Shown one piece after another: positions 8,184 to 16,171 of a stretch of DNA of 64,000 bases. The first letter of the stretch is position 1. Every line of letters starts with the position of its first letter. The notes beneath the pieces were generated by a model. It was not told where the DNA came from. It did not search any database and was given only the letters and a program-made list of their open reading frames with translations. Position numbers and translations under genes: made by a program. The stretch comes from Pontibacter chinhatensis (GTDB lineage Bacteria > Bacteroidota > Bacteroidia > Cytophagales > Hymenobacteraceae). Location of the stretch: the NCBI RefSeq assembly GCF_900113285.1, contig NZ_FOOT01000001.1, forward strand, positions 1,116,001 through 1,180,000, written 5' to 3'.

Positions 8184-9269
8184 TTATCCTATCTCAATCA
8201 CTACGTTAGGGGTTAGCGGATGTCCCACACAGTTAAGGGTATAGCCCTCTTCCATCTCGGCATCAGAAAGCCCCTCACGCTCTTCAAGGTGCACCTTTCC
8301 GCTCAGGCATTTCCCGCGGCAGGCGGTGCAAAGACCAGCCTGGCAAGAGTATGGCAGGTCGATATCCTGCTCCAGAGCTGCCTCCAGGATGGTTTGGTCC
8401 GGCTCCACCACAAAGCTATACTCCGTGCCTTCGTAAATTACTGTCACGGTCTGGGTGGTAATCCCTCCGTCATCTTCTGATGAAACCACGGTGCCGTGCT
8501 GATCCTGCTGTTGCTTGTCCTGCAGCTTTGTGCTTACAAAACTCTCCCGGAAAATCTGGTCTGCCGGCACATGCAGCACATCCAGCGCGTGCCGCACCTC
8601 CTCCATCATCCCCTCAGGGCCACACATAAAGTAAACGCCGTTGCTGATTTTGGCCAGTTGCAGGCGCTCCAGTATACGGATAATCATACTTTGGTTCATG
8701 CGGCCGCGGTAGTCGCAGGCTTGCTTGGGCTGGCTGTAGATGTAGACCACGTGCAGGCGCTCCGGGTAATTTGCCTCCAGCTGCTGCAGCTGCTCCTTAA
8801 AGATAACGGAATCCTCGTTGCTGTTGCCGTAGAGCAGCGTCACCTTGCTGTTGGGCTCCTCGTGCAGCACCGCCTTCAGGATGGACATAAGGGGCGTGAT
8901 GCCGCTGCCGGCACCGAACAGCAGCACCTGCCGCTGGTTAGCGGGGGCGCAGGTAAGGCAGAAATTGCCCAGTGGCTCCATCACCTTCACCTCCTGCCCC
9001 ACCTGCAGGGTATCCAGCAGGTAGTTCGATACCAGGCCACCCTCCACGCGCTTTACCGTTACCGACAGGCGCGGGGCCTCGTGCGGGGTGCTGCACAGGG
9101 AGTAGGATCGGCGAACTTCCTTGCCCTCAATGGGCAGGATCAGCGTCAGGAACTGGCCGGGTTTGTAGTCTATCTTCTGTTTTTGGGGATGTTCAAAATG
9201 TATGGTGGCGGCGTCAGCCGTTTCGCGGGTAATCTCTACAACCTTCAGGTTTAGATAAGGGCTACTCAT
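8184..9269 (-). CDS. paaE: 1,2-phenylacetyl-CoA epoxidase reductase subunit E
   Basis: PaaE passes electrons from NAD(P)H to the PaaA di-iron centre. The 361-residue protein has the ferredoxin-NADP reductase order: FAD-binding motif RRSYSLCS near residue 55, an NAD(P)-binding GAGSGITPLMSIL near 125, GNSNEDSVIF and CGPEGMM, then a C-terminal plant-type 2Fe-2S ferredoxin with CQAGLCTAC and a fourth Cys in LNCVGHPL. It is split from paaABCD by two unrelated minus-strand genes, an unusual position since paaE normally follows paaD. The upstream region to 9527 is AT-rich, with a palindrome at 9395-9412 and an ACCGAACG word near 9446. Confidence 0.93.
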   Translation of the reverse strand: MSSPYLNLKVVEITRETADAATIHFEHPQKQKIDYKPGQFLTLILPIEGKEVRRSYSLCSTPHEAPRLSVTVKRVEGGLVSNYLLDTLQVGQEVKVMEPLGNFCLTCAPANQRQVLLFGAGSGITPLMSILKAVLHEEPNSKVTLLYGNSNEDSVIFKEQLQQLEANYPERLHVVYIYSQPKQACDYRGRMNQSMIIRILERLQLAKISNGVYFMCGPEGMMEEVRHALDVLHVPADQIFRESFVSTKLQDKQQQDQHGTVVSSEDDGGITTQTVTVIYEGTEYSFVVEPDQTILEAALEQDIDLPYSCQAGLCTACRGKCLSGKVHLEEREGLSDAEMEEGYTLNCVGHPLTPNVVIEIG

Positions 9270-9527
9270 GTTCGTATACTTTGCTCTGATTAGTCTAAGG
9301 TGTAAAACTTCTTTTGGTGCTGAAAGTTACGACAATCCCTCCTGTTACTGGAAAGTATCGTATAAATTTTAGGATGCAGGAGCCGACTACACAATAATAT
9401 TTTTGAATATTAGTTGTAAAATATATTAAAAAAAAGCTGAACTTTACCGAACGCTGCTATGGCAATGGTTCACGCCTGTGCCCATACTTCTATAATCAAC
9501 GCATCCTTTTAACATGAAAACAACAAC
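9270..9527. other. AT-rich divergent intergenic region
   Basis: The region lies between paaE (minus) and the HNH/AP2 gene (plus). It contains an exact 7-bp palindrome (TAATATT/AATATTA, 9395-9412), the word TTTACCGAACGCT near 9443 that resembles the TetR operator half-site, and a ten-codon reading frame at 9514-9543 that overlaps the start of the next gene. No longer gene is seen. Confidence 0.4.
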
Positions 9528-10097
9528 ATGCTGTACAAACTAACGCTAAAAAACTGTGAAAAAACGGTAGTGGTGGACGACACTACGTATGATTACATTC
9601 AAAACAATGCATACCTGCAGCAAATTGAGTTTCTGAAGCACCTGCGCATTCACTCCAACGGGTACGCCTTCTTCCAGAAAAACTGGCCGCTCAAGAACGG
9701 AAAGTACCGTAACGAAACCATCTATCTGCACAAGATGATTGGCGAACAGCTGCTGGACAAACCGGAGAGCGACTTGAAGCTGTACGTACACTTTAAAAAC
9801 GGCAACAAGCTCGATTGCCGCCGCGAGAACCTGGAGTGGGCCCCGCTTTGCAAAATCGTGCGCAACACCACCAAAACCGAGAATAAGCTCGGCGTGCGCG
9901 GTGTGCACAAGGAGGCTCAGAAATACCGGGCCATCATCCACCATAACAAGCAGCGTATTAACCTGGGTACTTTCGAGACACTACAGGAGGCCGCCTTGGC
10001 TTACAGCAGAAAATCAGAGGAGCTTTTCGGTAAAACCAAAAGCCTGAAGACCTTTTCCAAGGTGCTGGAAGAAGAGGAGTCTGCACCATTAAGCTAA
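9528..10097 (+). CDS. HNH-like plus AP2-domain protein (homing-endonuclease relative)
   Basis: 189 residues. The middle (about 60-105) resembles the HNH_3 fold of phage-type endonucleases: YLHKMIGEQLL, then VHFKNGNKLDCRRENLEWA. The end (about 120-165) is an AP2/ERF DNA-binding domain: GVRGVHKEAQKYRAIIHHNKQ, then INLGTFETLQEAALAYSRKS. Such pairs occur in mobile homing endonucleases, but here the gene is alone, has normal composition and its own terminator, so it may be a domesticated DNA-binding protein. Whether the nuclease is active cannot be told. A ten-codon frame (ATG 9514, stop 9541-9543) overlaps its start in another frame. Confidence 0.7.
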   Translation: MLYKLTLKNCEKTVVVDDTTYDYIQNNAYLQQIEFLKHLRIHSNGYAFFQKNWPLKNGKYRNETIYLHKMIGEQLLDKPESDLKLYVHFKNGNKLDCRRENLEWAPLCKIVRNTTKTENKLGVRGVHKEAQKYRAIIHHNKQRINLGTFETLQEAALAYSRKSEELFGKTKSLKTFSKVLEEEESAPLS

Positions 10098-10107
10098 TTC
10101 TGCTTAA

Positions 10108-10148
10108 CTTGCATGAAAGGCACCTCCTTTACGTGCCTTTTATGCAAG
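10108..10148 (+). terminator. hairpin terminator after the HNH/AP2 gene
   Basis: 16-base arms (10108-10123 with 10133-10148) pair fully, counting one G-U. An ATG at 10113 lies inside the left arm, one reason to start the next gene at 10152 instead. Confidence 0.7.
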
Positions 10149-10151
10149 TAT

Positions 10152-10856
10152 ATGAAAGAAGAAACAACCCTCAGCGCCTTATTAAGGAGGCACCGCCACA
10201 CCTTTGCCCCTGTTCTGGATATTGACCTGAACGCCGACGGCGTGTGCTTACTCGACTTTTCTGAGAAGAACCAGCTGCTGCAGCATACTGACCTGCAAGA
10301 CACAGATGCTTTCAATGCCGCCGTGGGACAGCTGCTGCAACAGCAACAGGCCACCATAGGCGTAGGAGGCTACCTGGAGGATCGCTTTATCTACCGCCGG
10401 AGCCGCCATTTCGATGCGGAGACCCAGAGTCGCAACCTGCACCTGGGGGTGGATGTTTGGCTCGCCGCCGGCACCGCCGTGTTCACGCCTCTGGACGCTA
10501 TGGTGCACAGCTTTCAGGATAACGACAACTTCGGCGACTACGGTCCAACCATCATCCTGCAGCATGAACTGGAGGGGGTGACGTTTTATACTTTGTACGG
10601 CCACCTGAGCCGCGCCTCCCTTCTCGGCCTGCAGCAGGGGCAACACTTTTCTAAAGGCACCAAGATTGCCGAGGTGGGACCCTACCCCGAAAACGGGCAT
10701 TGGCCACCGCACCTGCACTTCCAGATTATTGCCGATATGGGCAACAGGTATGGCGACTATCCTGGCGTGGCTACCACAGCAGAGCGCGCTAAGTATGCGC
10801 AGCTGTGTCCTGACCCCAACCTGGTGCTGAACTGCCGCCACCTACCACCTTGCTAA
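10152..10856 (+). CDS. M23 family metallopeptidase (LytM-like)
   Basis: 234 residues. The C-terminal half is an M23 peptidase domain with the zinc ligands and catalytic His in HLGVDVW, YGHLS and HLHFQI. This family cuts peptidoglycan cross-links or activates amidases. The N-terminal 90 residues are not recognised. No signal peptide is visible, so it may act in the cytoplasm, be exported by an unusual route, or have a non-wall substrate. The in-frame ATG at 10113 lies inside the previous terminator and was not used. Downstream is a TTAAC-type intergenic repeat. Confidence 0.8.
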   Translation: MKEETTLSALLRRHRHTFAPVLDIDLNADGVCLLDFSEKNQLLQHTDLQDTDAFNAAVGQLLQQQQATIGVGGYLEDRFIYRRSRHFDAETQSRNLHLGVDVWLAAGTAVFTPLDAMVHSFQDNDNFGDYGPTIILQHELEGVTFYTLYGHLSRASLLGLQQGQHFSKGTKIAEVGPYPENGHWPPHLHFQIIADMGNRYGDYPGVATTAERAKYAQLCPDPNLVLNCRHLPPC

Positions 10857-10881
10857 GCTCTTACATGCACTATCCCGCGAT

Positions 10882-10930
10882 TTGAGCCGTCAACTTTAAA
10901 CTCTTAACTTTAAACTTTTAACTCTTACCC
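10882..10930. repeat. TTAACTTTAAACTTTTAACTCTTA-type intergenic repeat
   Basis: A run of AACTTTAAACTCTTAAC words precedes mscS. It shares vocabulary with the paaA-paaB spacer at 3141-3240 and those near 39295 and 63140. Confidence 0.45.
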
Positions 10931-10934
10931 ATCT

Positions 10935-11777
10935 ATGGTACTGGATTTTGATTCTATCCGGGAAATGATTGTGAACTTTGCCGTGCTGTATGGCCTGAAG
11001 TTAGTAGTAGCTATTTTCCTTCTGGTTATTGGTGCTTGGATTATAAGGCGGCTGAAAGCTTTCCTTAACAACATCATGCTGCGCAAAAGCGTGGATGAGT
11101 CGCTGCGGCCCTTCCTGATAAGCATACTTAGCATTGCGCTATGGGTGCTGCTGCTTGTGCTGGTAATTGCGCAGCTGGGCTTAGAGATGACCTCCTTTAT
11201 TGCAGTGCTGGGCTCCGCCGGCCTGGCCATCGGCCTAGCCTTGCAAGGTAGCCTGGCAAACTTCGCCGGTGGGGTACTTATACTTACCATCAAACCTTTC
11301 CGGGTAGGAGATTTTATAGAGGCGCAGGGCCAAAGCGGTACCGTGCAGCTCATCAATATTTTCAATACCGTACTCAAAACTGCCGATAACAAGACCATCT
11401 TTATTCCCAACGGTCCCTTGGCTTCAGCGGTGGTGGTAAACTACTCAGTGGAAAGTACGCGCCGTGTGGAGCTGCTTTTCACAGTTTCGGTGAACAATGA
11501 CATTGGCAAGGTACGCCGGTTAATCTCAGAACTGATAAGCCAGGATGAGCGTGTGCTGAAGGAGCCGGCCCCGGCCATCGTGGTTACGAATTTTGCAGAG
11601 CATTCCATTACGATAAGCACCCGCATCTGGTGCAAACGCGAAGATTACTGGGCACTGTACTGGGACATGAATGAACGCGCTAAGGATACATTTGAGCGAA
11701 ATGACATCGCCCTTCCGGTTCCACGCCGCGAGGTGCTGCAGCAGAGCGGAGGCGCTCCGGCCAAAGCAGCGGTTTAA
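10935..11777 (+). CDS. mscS: small-conductance mechanosensitive channel, MscS family
   Basis: 280 residues with three transmembrane segments: about 15-38, 60-82 and the pore helix around 90-115. The pore helix carries the family hallmark of small-residue packing (GSAGLAIGLALQGSLANFAGGVLI). The beta domain follows with TIKPFRVGDFIEAQGQSGTV and the IPNGPLASAVVVNYS segment, then the alpha/beta C-terminal domain. It opens under membrane tension to release solutes in hypo-osmotic shock, which fits a genome rich in trehalose genes. A hairpin terminator lies 12 bases after the stop. Confidence 0.93.
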   Translation: MVLDFDSIREMIVNFAVLYGLKLVVAIFLLVIGAWIIRRLKAFLNNIMLRKSVDESLRPFLISILSIALWVLLLVLVIAQLGLEMTSFIAVLGSAGLAIGLALQGSLANFAGGVLILTIKPFRVGDFIEAQGQSGTVQLINIFNTVLKTADNKTIFIPNGPLASAVVVNYSVESTRRVELLFTVSVNNDIGKVRRLISELISQDERVLKEPAPAIVVTNFAEHSITISTRIWCKREDYWALYWDMNERAKDTFERNDIALPVPRREVLQQSGGAPAKAAV

Positions 11778-11788
11778 TCATTCCCCCT

Positions 11789-11826
11789 AAAGTATAAAGC
11801 AGCTTTTAAAGGCTGCTTTATACTTT
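11789..11826. terminator. terminator with AAGTATA inverted pair in the stem
   Basis: A perfect 15-bp stem (11789-11803 with 11812-11826). The outer half of each arm is the window-wide word AAAGTATA or its complement. It separates mscS from convergent minus-strand genes. Confidence 0.8.
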
Positions 11827-11858
11827 GGAACTGCCTCTTTATGCTTTGGTTCCGGCTT

Positions 11859-12188
11859 TTAAAAGGCAGCTTGCAGCAGCATAAGCACAAGCGCTACAAT
11901 AAATACCAGGCCAGTTAGAAGCAGCACCCTAGAGTTTCCATACTTCAAAGTATAAAGGCTACCTAAAGATAGCGTTAAGAAAATAGTACCCCAGGTAGCA
12001 GCCACCATTGCATATAGCTCCGGGAACTTGTAGAAGTATGGCACAGGACCTTCGTGGCCAAAGGGATAACCGCCTGTTTCATCTAGCACAGCTATCCGAT
12101 ACCACTCCTCCAGGTTCATCCAGCTAAGCGCAGCGGCGCCTGTCAGTGAAGCAACTGCAGTAAACCTGAGTTTGCCAGCCTTAGTCAA
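11859..12188 (-). CDS. small three-helix membrane protein of unknown function
   Basis: 109 residues with hydrophobic segments at about 7-25, 55-80 and 86-108. Between the first two is a polar loop rich in aromatic and Gly residues (YRIAVLDETGGYPFGHEGPVPYFYKFPE). I do not recognise the family. It overlaps the end of the upstream permease gene by 8 bases, so the two are probably co-transcribed and coupled; it might be an accessory to that transporter. Confidence 0.65.
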   Translation of the reverse strand: MTKAGKLRFTAVASLTGAAALSWMNLEEWYRIAVLDETGGYPFGHEGPVPYFYKFPELYAMVAATWGTIFLTLSLGSLYTLKYGNSRVLLLTGLVFIVALVLMLLQAAF

Positions 12189-13389
12189 ACTTTATCGCCT
12201 TCACCGGCTTGATGCGGGCAATCATGGCGGCAGGTATAAGTATAGCCAGCATGGTCAGCACCAGGGTAAGTACGTTTAGTATAAGTATGGCCGGAATGTT
12301 CCAGTTAATCGGCACGCGGTCCATGTAATAGTTTTCCGGGTCCAGCGGAATAATCTCGAAGTAGTATTGCACCGCACAGAAGCCTATCCCGATGATGTTG
12401 CCCCACAGTAGTCCCTTGAGCGTTAGCTTCAGGCCCCTAAAGTAAAACACCTGCCTTATTTGCGCGTCGGTGGCCCCCACTGCCTTCAGCACGCCAATCA
12501 TGTTTATCCGCTCAATGATCATGATAAACACTGTGGAAACCATGTTGAAGGTGGCCACAAAGATGATGAGCACCAGAAAAATGACCACGTTCTTCTGCAG
12601 CAGCCGGAGCCAGTCGAACAGCTGCGCGTGGCGGTCGGTGATTTTCTCGAGCTGCAAATCATAATTCATACTTTCAAATACCTGCTCTGCGGCCTGGTCT
12701 ATCTGCTCAAAATCGTTGAGCACTACCTCTACCCCGCCCACCAGCGTGTCCGGCCAGTTGTTCAGCTCCCGAATCAGCCGGATATCCCCAATCACAAAGA
12801 CCTCATCAAACTCCTCCAGCCCGGTATTGTAAATGCCGGTTACCTTCAGCTTGCGGGCCCGGGGCGGGTTCTGGATAAAGTAGAAGATCGCCTCATCGCC
12901 CACACCCAGTTTAAGTTTGCTGGCTATACTTTTGCTCACCAGCACGTCCAGCGAGGCAGCCGTATCCGGGAAGGAGATCAGCTTACCGGCCTCCAGGTTC
13001 TGCTGCATGGCGCTTAAGTCGTAGTCCTTATCCACGCCCTTCACCACCACGCCCAGCACCTCGTCTTCCGTTTTGATAATGGCCGTCTTGCGGGCAAAAC
13101 CTTGCACTTTTTTGATACCTGGTATTTCCTCCGTCACACCGATGTTTTGGCTGATGGGCGCGCCTTCGTAAGAATTATTGGTATCATACTTGCTGATTTG
13201 CAGGTGCGCACCAAAGCTGAAGATCTTATCCCGGATCTCGTTGCGAAAGCCCTCAAGTATGGCAAAAGACACAATCATGATAGCTATGCCTGCTGCTATA
13301 CTTATAATTGCTATTTTTGTAACCGACTGCGTGAAGGAGCCGGCCTGTACTTCTGATGTTTTATCGGATATGTATTTGGAGATGTTCAC
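12181..13389 (-). CDS. ABC transporter permease, LolC/LolE-FtsX family
   Basis: 402 residues: a short N-terminal cytoplasmic part, one helix (about 22-45), a large periplasmic MacB-like domain (about 46-260), then three helices (about 268-290, 320-342, 370-392) forming the FtsX core. The signature GVLKAVGATDAQIRQVFYFRG after the second helix is typical. In the LolCDE system such permeases extract lipoproteins from the inner membrane; in Bacteroidota close relatives are annotated simply as FtsX-like permeases. No ATPase gene is adjacent, so the LolD partner must be elsewhere. It is divergent from the NamZ gene. Confidence 0.85.
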   Translation of the reverse strand: MNISKYISDKTSEVQAGSFTQSVTKIAIISIAAGIAIMIVSFAILEGFRNEIRDKIFSFGAHLQISKYDTNNSYEGAPISQNIGVTEEIPGIKKVQGFARKTAIIKTEDEVLGVVVKGVDKDYDLSAMQQNLEAGKLISFPDTAASLDVLVSKSIASKLKLGVGDEAIFYFIQNPPRARKLKVTGIYNTGLEEFDEVFVIGDIRLIRELNNWPDTLVGGVEVVLNDFEQIDQAAEQVFESMNYDLQLEKITDRHAQLFDWLRLLQKNVVIFLVLIIFVATFNMVSTVFIMIIERINMIGVLKAVGATDAQIRQVFYFRGLKLTLKGLLWGNIIGIGFCAVQYYFEIIPLDPENYYMDRVPINWNIPAILILNVLTLVLTMLAILIPAAMIARIKPVKAIKFD

Positions 13390-13454
13390 GCGTGTAAATC
13401 AGATTAACGGCCTTAAAGATAGGTATCAATTTTGACTTCTACCTTAGAAAAACG

Positions 13455-14681
13455 ATGACAAACCCTTACCTGCTACTATCCGCATCTTTGCTGCTCGCCC
13501 TGGGCGGCTGCAACTCAAAGCAAGTTCCTGCCAATACGGCTTCTGAAGTGGAAGCCACAGCGGCTGCCCCTGCCCAGGAACAAGCACAGCCACTTAAGCT
13601 AGGTGCCGAGCAAATGGAGCTATACTTGTCCCAGCTACAGGGTAAGCGCGTCGGCATGATTGTGAACCAGACCTCGATGGTTGGTCAAACACACCTGGTG
13701 GACACGCTCCTGAGCCGCGGAATAGAAATAAAAACCATTTTTGCCCCGGAGCACGGCTTCCGCGGGGAGGCTGACGCAGGCGCACACATTAAGGATGGCA
13801 CCGACTCCAGAACTGGCCTGCCCATCATATCGCTCTACGGCAGCAACAAAAAGCCAAAACCAGAGCAGATAAAGGACCTGGATGTACTCTTGTTCGACAT
13901 TCAGGATGTCGGCACCCGTTTCTACACCTACATCAGCACGATGCATTACGTGATAGAGGCCGCCGCCGAGAACGGCAAGGAAGTACTGGTGCTGGACAGG
14001 CCAAATCCTAACGGACATTACGTAGATGGACCTGTTTTGGAGAAGGAGCACATATCTTTTGTAGGCATGCATCCTATTCCGATTGTGCATGGCTTGACGG
14101 TGGGCGAGCTGGCAAACATGATAAACGGAGAAAAGTGGCTGGATGGCGGGCGTCAGGCAAAACTGACGGTTATTCCGATGGACAATTACGATCACAACAT
14201 GCCATACAACCTGCCCGTAAGGCCTTCACCTAACCTGCCTAACGCCCAGTCTATTGCGCTTTACCCCTCCATTTGCTGGTTCGAAGGCACTGACGTGAGC
14301 GTGGGCCGCGGCACCCCTACGCCATTCCAGATCATCGGGAGCCCATACTATCAGAAAAAGGATTTCAGCTTTACGCCGGTTAGCACGCCGGGCGCTACCA
14401 ACCCGCCGCATAAAGACGTTACCTGCTATGGCCTGGACCTGACCGACCCGTCGCATGCCCAGCCGTTTACGCTGGCCTACCTGCTGGAGATGTATAACAA
14501 CTCTACCAACAAGGAGAAGTTTTTTAACAACTTCTTCGAGAAGCTGGCCGGCACATCTGACCTACGAAAACAAGTAATTGCCGGTAAAACGGAGGCTGAG
14601 ATAAGAGCCAGCTGGGAGCCGGCGCTTACCGAGTACAAAACGTTGCGCAAGCAGTACCTGCTTTACCCGGACTTTAACTAA
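13455..14681 (+). CDS. namZ: exo-beta-N-acetylmuramidase NamZ (DUF1343), lipoprotein
   Basis: 408 residues with a lipoprotein signal (lipobox LALGGC, Cys19). The DUF1343 block is unmistakable: GKRVGMIVNQTSMVG, IFAPEHGFRGEADAG, LLFDIQDVGTRFYTY and VLDRPNPNG, then PNLPNAQSIALYPSICWFEGT and SVGRGTPTPFQIIG. Characterised family members (Bacillus and Tannerella NamZ) release MurNAc from muropeptides for cell-wall recycling. The lipid anchor suggests it faces the periplasm. The fmt gene begins three bases after its stop, so the three plus-strand genes namZ-fmt-folA look like an operon. Confidence 0.9.
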   Translation: MTNPYLLLSASLLLALGGCNSKQVPANTASEVEATAAAPAQEQAQPLKLGAEQMELYLSQLQGKRVGMIVNQTSMVGQTHLVDTLLSRGIEIKTIFAPEHGFRGEADAGAHIKDGTDSRTGLPIISLYGSNKKPKPEQIKDLDVLLFDIQDVGTRFYTYISTMHYVIEAAAENGKEVLVLDRPNPNGHYVDGPVLEKEHISFVGMHPIPIVHGLTVGELANMINGEKWLDGGRQAKLTVIPMDNYDHNMPYNLPVRPSPNLPNAQSIALYPSICWFEGTDVSVGRGTPTPFQIIGSPYYQKKDFSFTPVSTPGATNPPHKDVTCYGLDLTDPSHAQPFTLAYLLEMYNNSTNKEKFFNNFFEKLAGTSDLRKQVIAGKTEAEIRASWEPALTEYKTLRKQYLLYPDFN

Positions 14682-14683
14682 GT

Positions 14684-15610
14684 ATGAGAGATATACGCAT
14701 CGTGTTCATGGGTACGCCCGATTTTGCCGTGCCTACCCTGCAGACACTTGTCGAACATAAGTATAAAGTCGTAGCCGTTATCACCGCGCCCGACAAGCCG
14801 GCCGGACGTGGGCAAAAGCTCAGCCAGTCGCCGGTGAAGGAGTATGCCGTAGCCCAGGGAATCCCGGTACTGCAGCCGACAAACCTCAAGTCAGAGACAT
14901 TTCTGGAGGAACTGCGAAGCTACAGGGCTAACCTGCAGATTATCGTCGCTTTCAGAATGTTGCCGGAGGCAGTTTGGGCCATGCCTGAGCTTGGGTCTTT
15001 TAATATCCATGCCTCCCTGTTGCCGCAGTACCGCGGCGCGGCGCCTATCAACTGGGCCATCATCAACGGCGAGAAAGAAACTGGTGTTACCTCCTTTTTC
15101 CTCAAGCACGAGATAGATACCGGTGACATGATTTTCCAGGAGCGCGTGCCGATACTGGAAGAGGATGATTTTGGTACACTGTATGAAAAGCTAAAGTATA
15201 CCGGATCGGAGCTTGCCCTGCGGACTGTAAAGGCCATCGAGCGTGGCCAGGTTCAAACGCAGCCACAGGTAGTTTCCTCCGAAACCAAGACTGCCCCGAA
15301 AATCTTTAAGGATACCTGCCAGATAAATTGGGATCAGCCTGCCGAGCAGGTGCGCAACTTTGTACGCGGCCTGAGCCCCTACCCTGCCGCCTGGACCATA
15401 CTTCATGGCAAGAACTTCAAGGTTTTCAAAGTAGAGGCGTTGGAAAGTACAGGTTATACTTCCGAGCCGGGCACCATCCATACCGATAACAAAACGTATC
15501 TGCACCTGCAGACAGCAGCCGGGGCCATTGCCATACTTGACCTGCAGATGGAGGGCAAAAAGCGCATGCCGGTGCAGGACCTGCTGCGCGGGTATAAATT
15601 TGAGATATAA
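14684..15610 (+). CDS. fmt: methionyl-tRNA formyltransferase
   Basis: 308 residues. It transfers a formyl group from 10-formyl-tetrahydrofolate to initiator Met-tRNA. The N-terminal formyltransferase domain has FMGTPDFAVPTL, the loop TAPDKPAGRGQKL, and the catalytic region FNIHASLLPQYRGAAPINWAI with the Asn-His pair and the later Asp in HEIDTGDM. The C-terminal OB-like domain begins near residue 205. The canonical SLLP loop is intact. It sits between namZ (2-base gap) and folA (3-base gap), a folate-linked pair. Confidence 0.96.
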   Translation: MRDIRIVFMGTPDFAVPTLQTLVEHKYKVVAVITAPDKPAGRGQKLSQSPVKEYAVAQGIPVLQPTNLKSETFLEELRSYRANLQIIVAFRMLPEAVWAMPELGSFNIHASLLPQYRGAAPINWAIINGEKETGVTSFFLKHEIDTGDMIFQERVPILEEDDFGTLYEKLKYTGSELALRTVKAIERGQVQTQPQVVSSETKTAPKIFKDTCQINWDQPAEQVRNFVRGLSPYPAAWTILHGKNFKVFKVEALESTGYTSEPGTIHTDNKTYLHLQTAAGAIAILDLQMEGKKRMPVQDLLRGYKFEI

Positions 15611-15613
15611 GCT

Positions 15614-16102
15614 ATGCTAGCCATTGTAGTAGCCGCCGCAGAGAACAACGTCATCGGGAAGGATAATGACCTGATTTGGCACCTGCCAGCTGATTTGAAG
15701 CATTTCAAAAGCCTGACCATGGGGCACCCGATGATCATGGGCCGCAAAACCTTTGAGGCGATTGGTAAACCGCTTCCCGGCCGAACGTCCATCATCATTA
15801 CCTCCCAGAAAGACTATCAGGCGGAAGGGTGCGTGGTGGTTCATTCGCTGGAGGAGGCCATTGCGAAAGGCAGGGAGTTGGATGCTGACCAGGTAAGCAT
15901 CATTGGGGGAGCTAAGGTGTACCAGCAGGCACTGCCGCTGGCTGACAGAGTATACCTGACCCGCGTGCATGCAAGCTTTGAAGGCGATGCCTATTTTCCG
16001 GAGTTGTCCGACCTCGAGTGGCAGGTGGTGGAACAGGAACACCACGAGCCGGACGAGAAAAACAAGTATAGCTATACCTTCCTGACGCTGACAAGGAAAT
16101 AG
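15614..16102 (+). CDS. folA: dihydrofolate reductase
   Basis: 162 residues, normal family length. It reduces dihydrofolate with NADPH. Motifs in order: IVVAAAENNVIGKDNDLIWHLP (active-site loop, with Asp replacing the usual Gly-Trp neighbourhood of some species), DLKHFKSLTMGHPMIMGRKTFEAIG (NADPH binding), and VSIIGGAKVYQQALPLADRVYLTRV. It immediately follows fmt and ends at a very strong terminator. Confidence 0.96.
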   Translation: MLAIVVAAAENNVIGKDNDLIWHLPADLKHFKSLTMGHPMIMGRKTFEAIGKPLPGRTSIIITSQKDYQAEGCVVVHSLEEAIAKGRELDADQVSIIGGAKVYQQALPLADRVYLTRVHASFEGDAYFPELSDLEWQVVEQEHHEPDEKNKYSYTFLTLTRK

Positions 16103-16167
16103 CAAAGTATAAAGTATAAAAAAGGGGCACTGCGTACAGTGCCCCTTTTTTATACTTTATACTTTGC
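16102..16167. terminator. 31-bp perfect bidirectional terminator
   Basis: Arms 16102-16132 and 16137-16167 are exactly complementary with a 4-base loop. Each arm holds two copies of AAAGTATA (or its complement) outside a GC-rich core and an A/T tract. It separates convergent folA and the PorU2-like gene. Confidence 0.92.
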
Positions 16168-16171
16168 CCGG

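Noticed and set aside
10113..10151. Upstream ATG (10113) as start of the M23 gene
   Set aside because: It sits within the left arm of the previous terminator; the ATG at 10152 gives a natural start.
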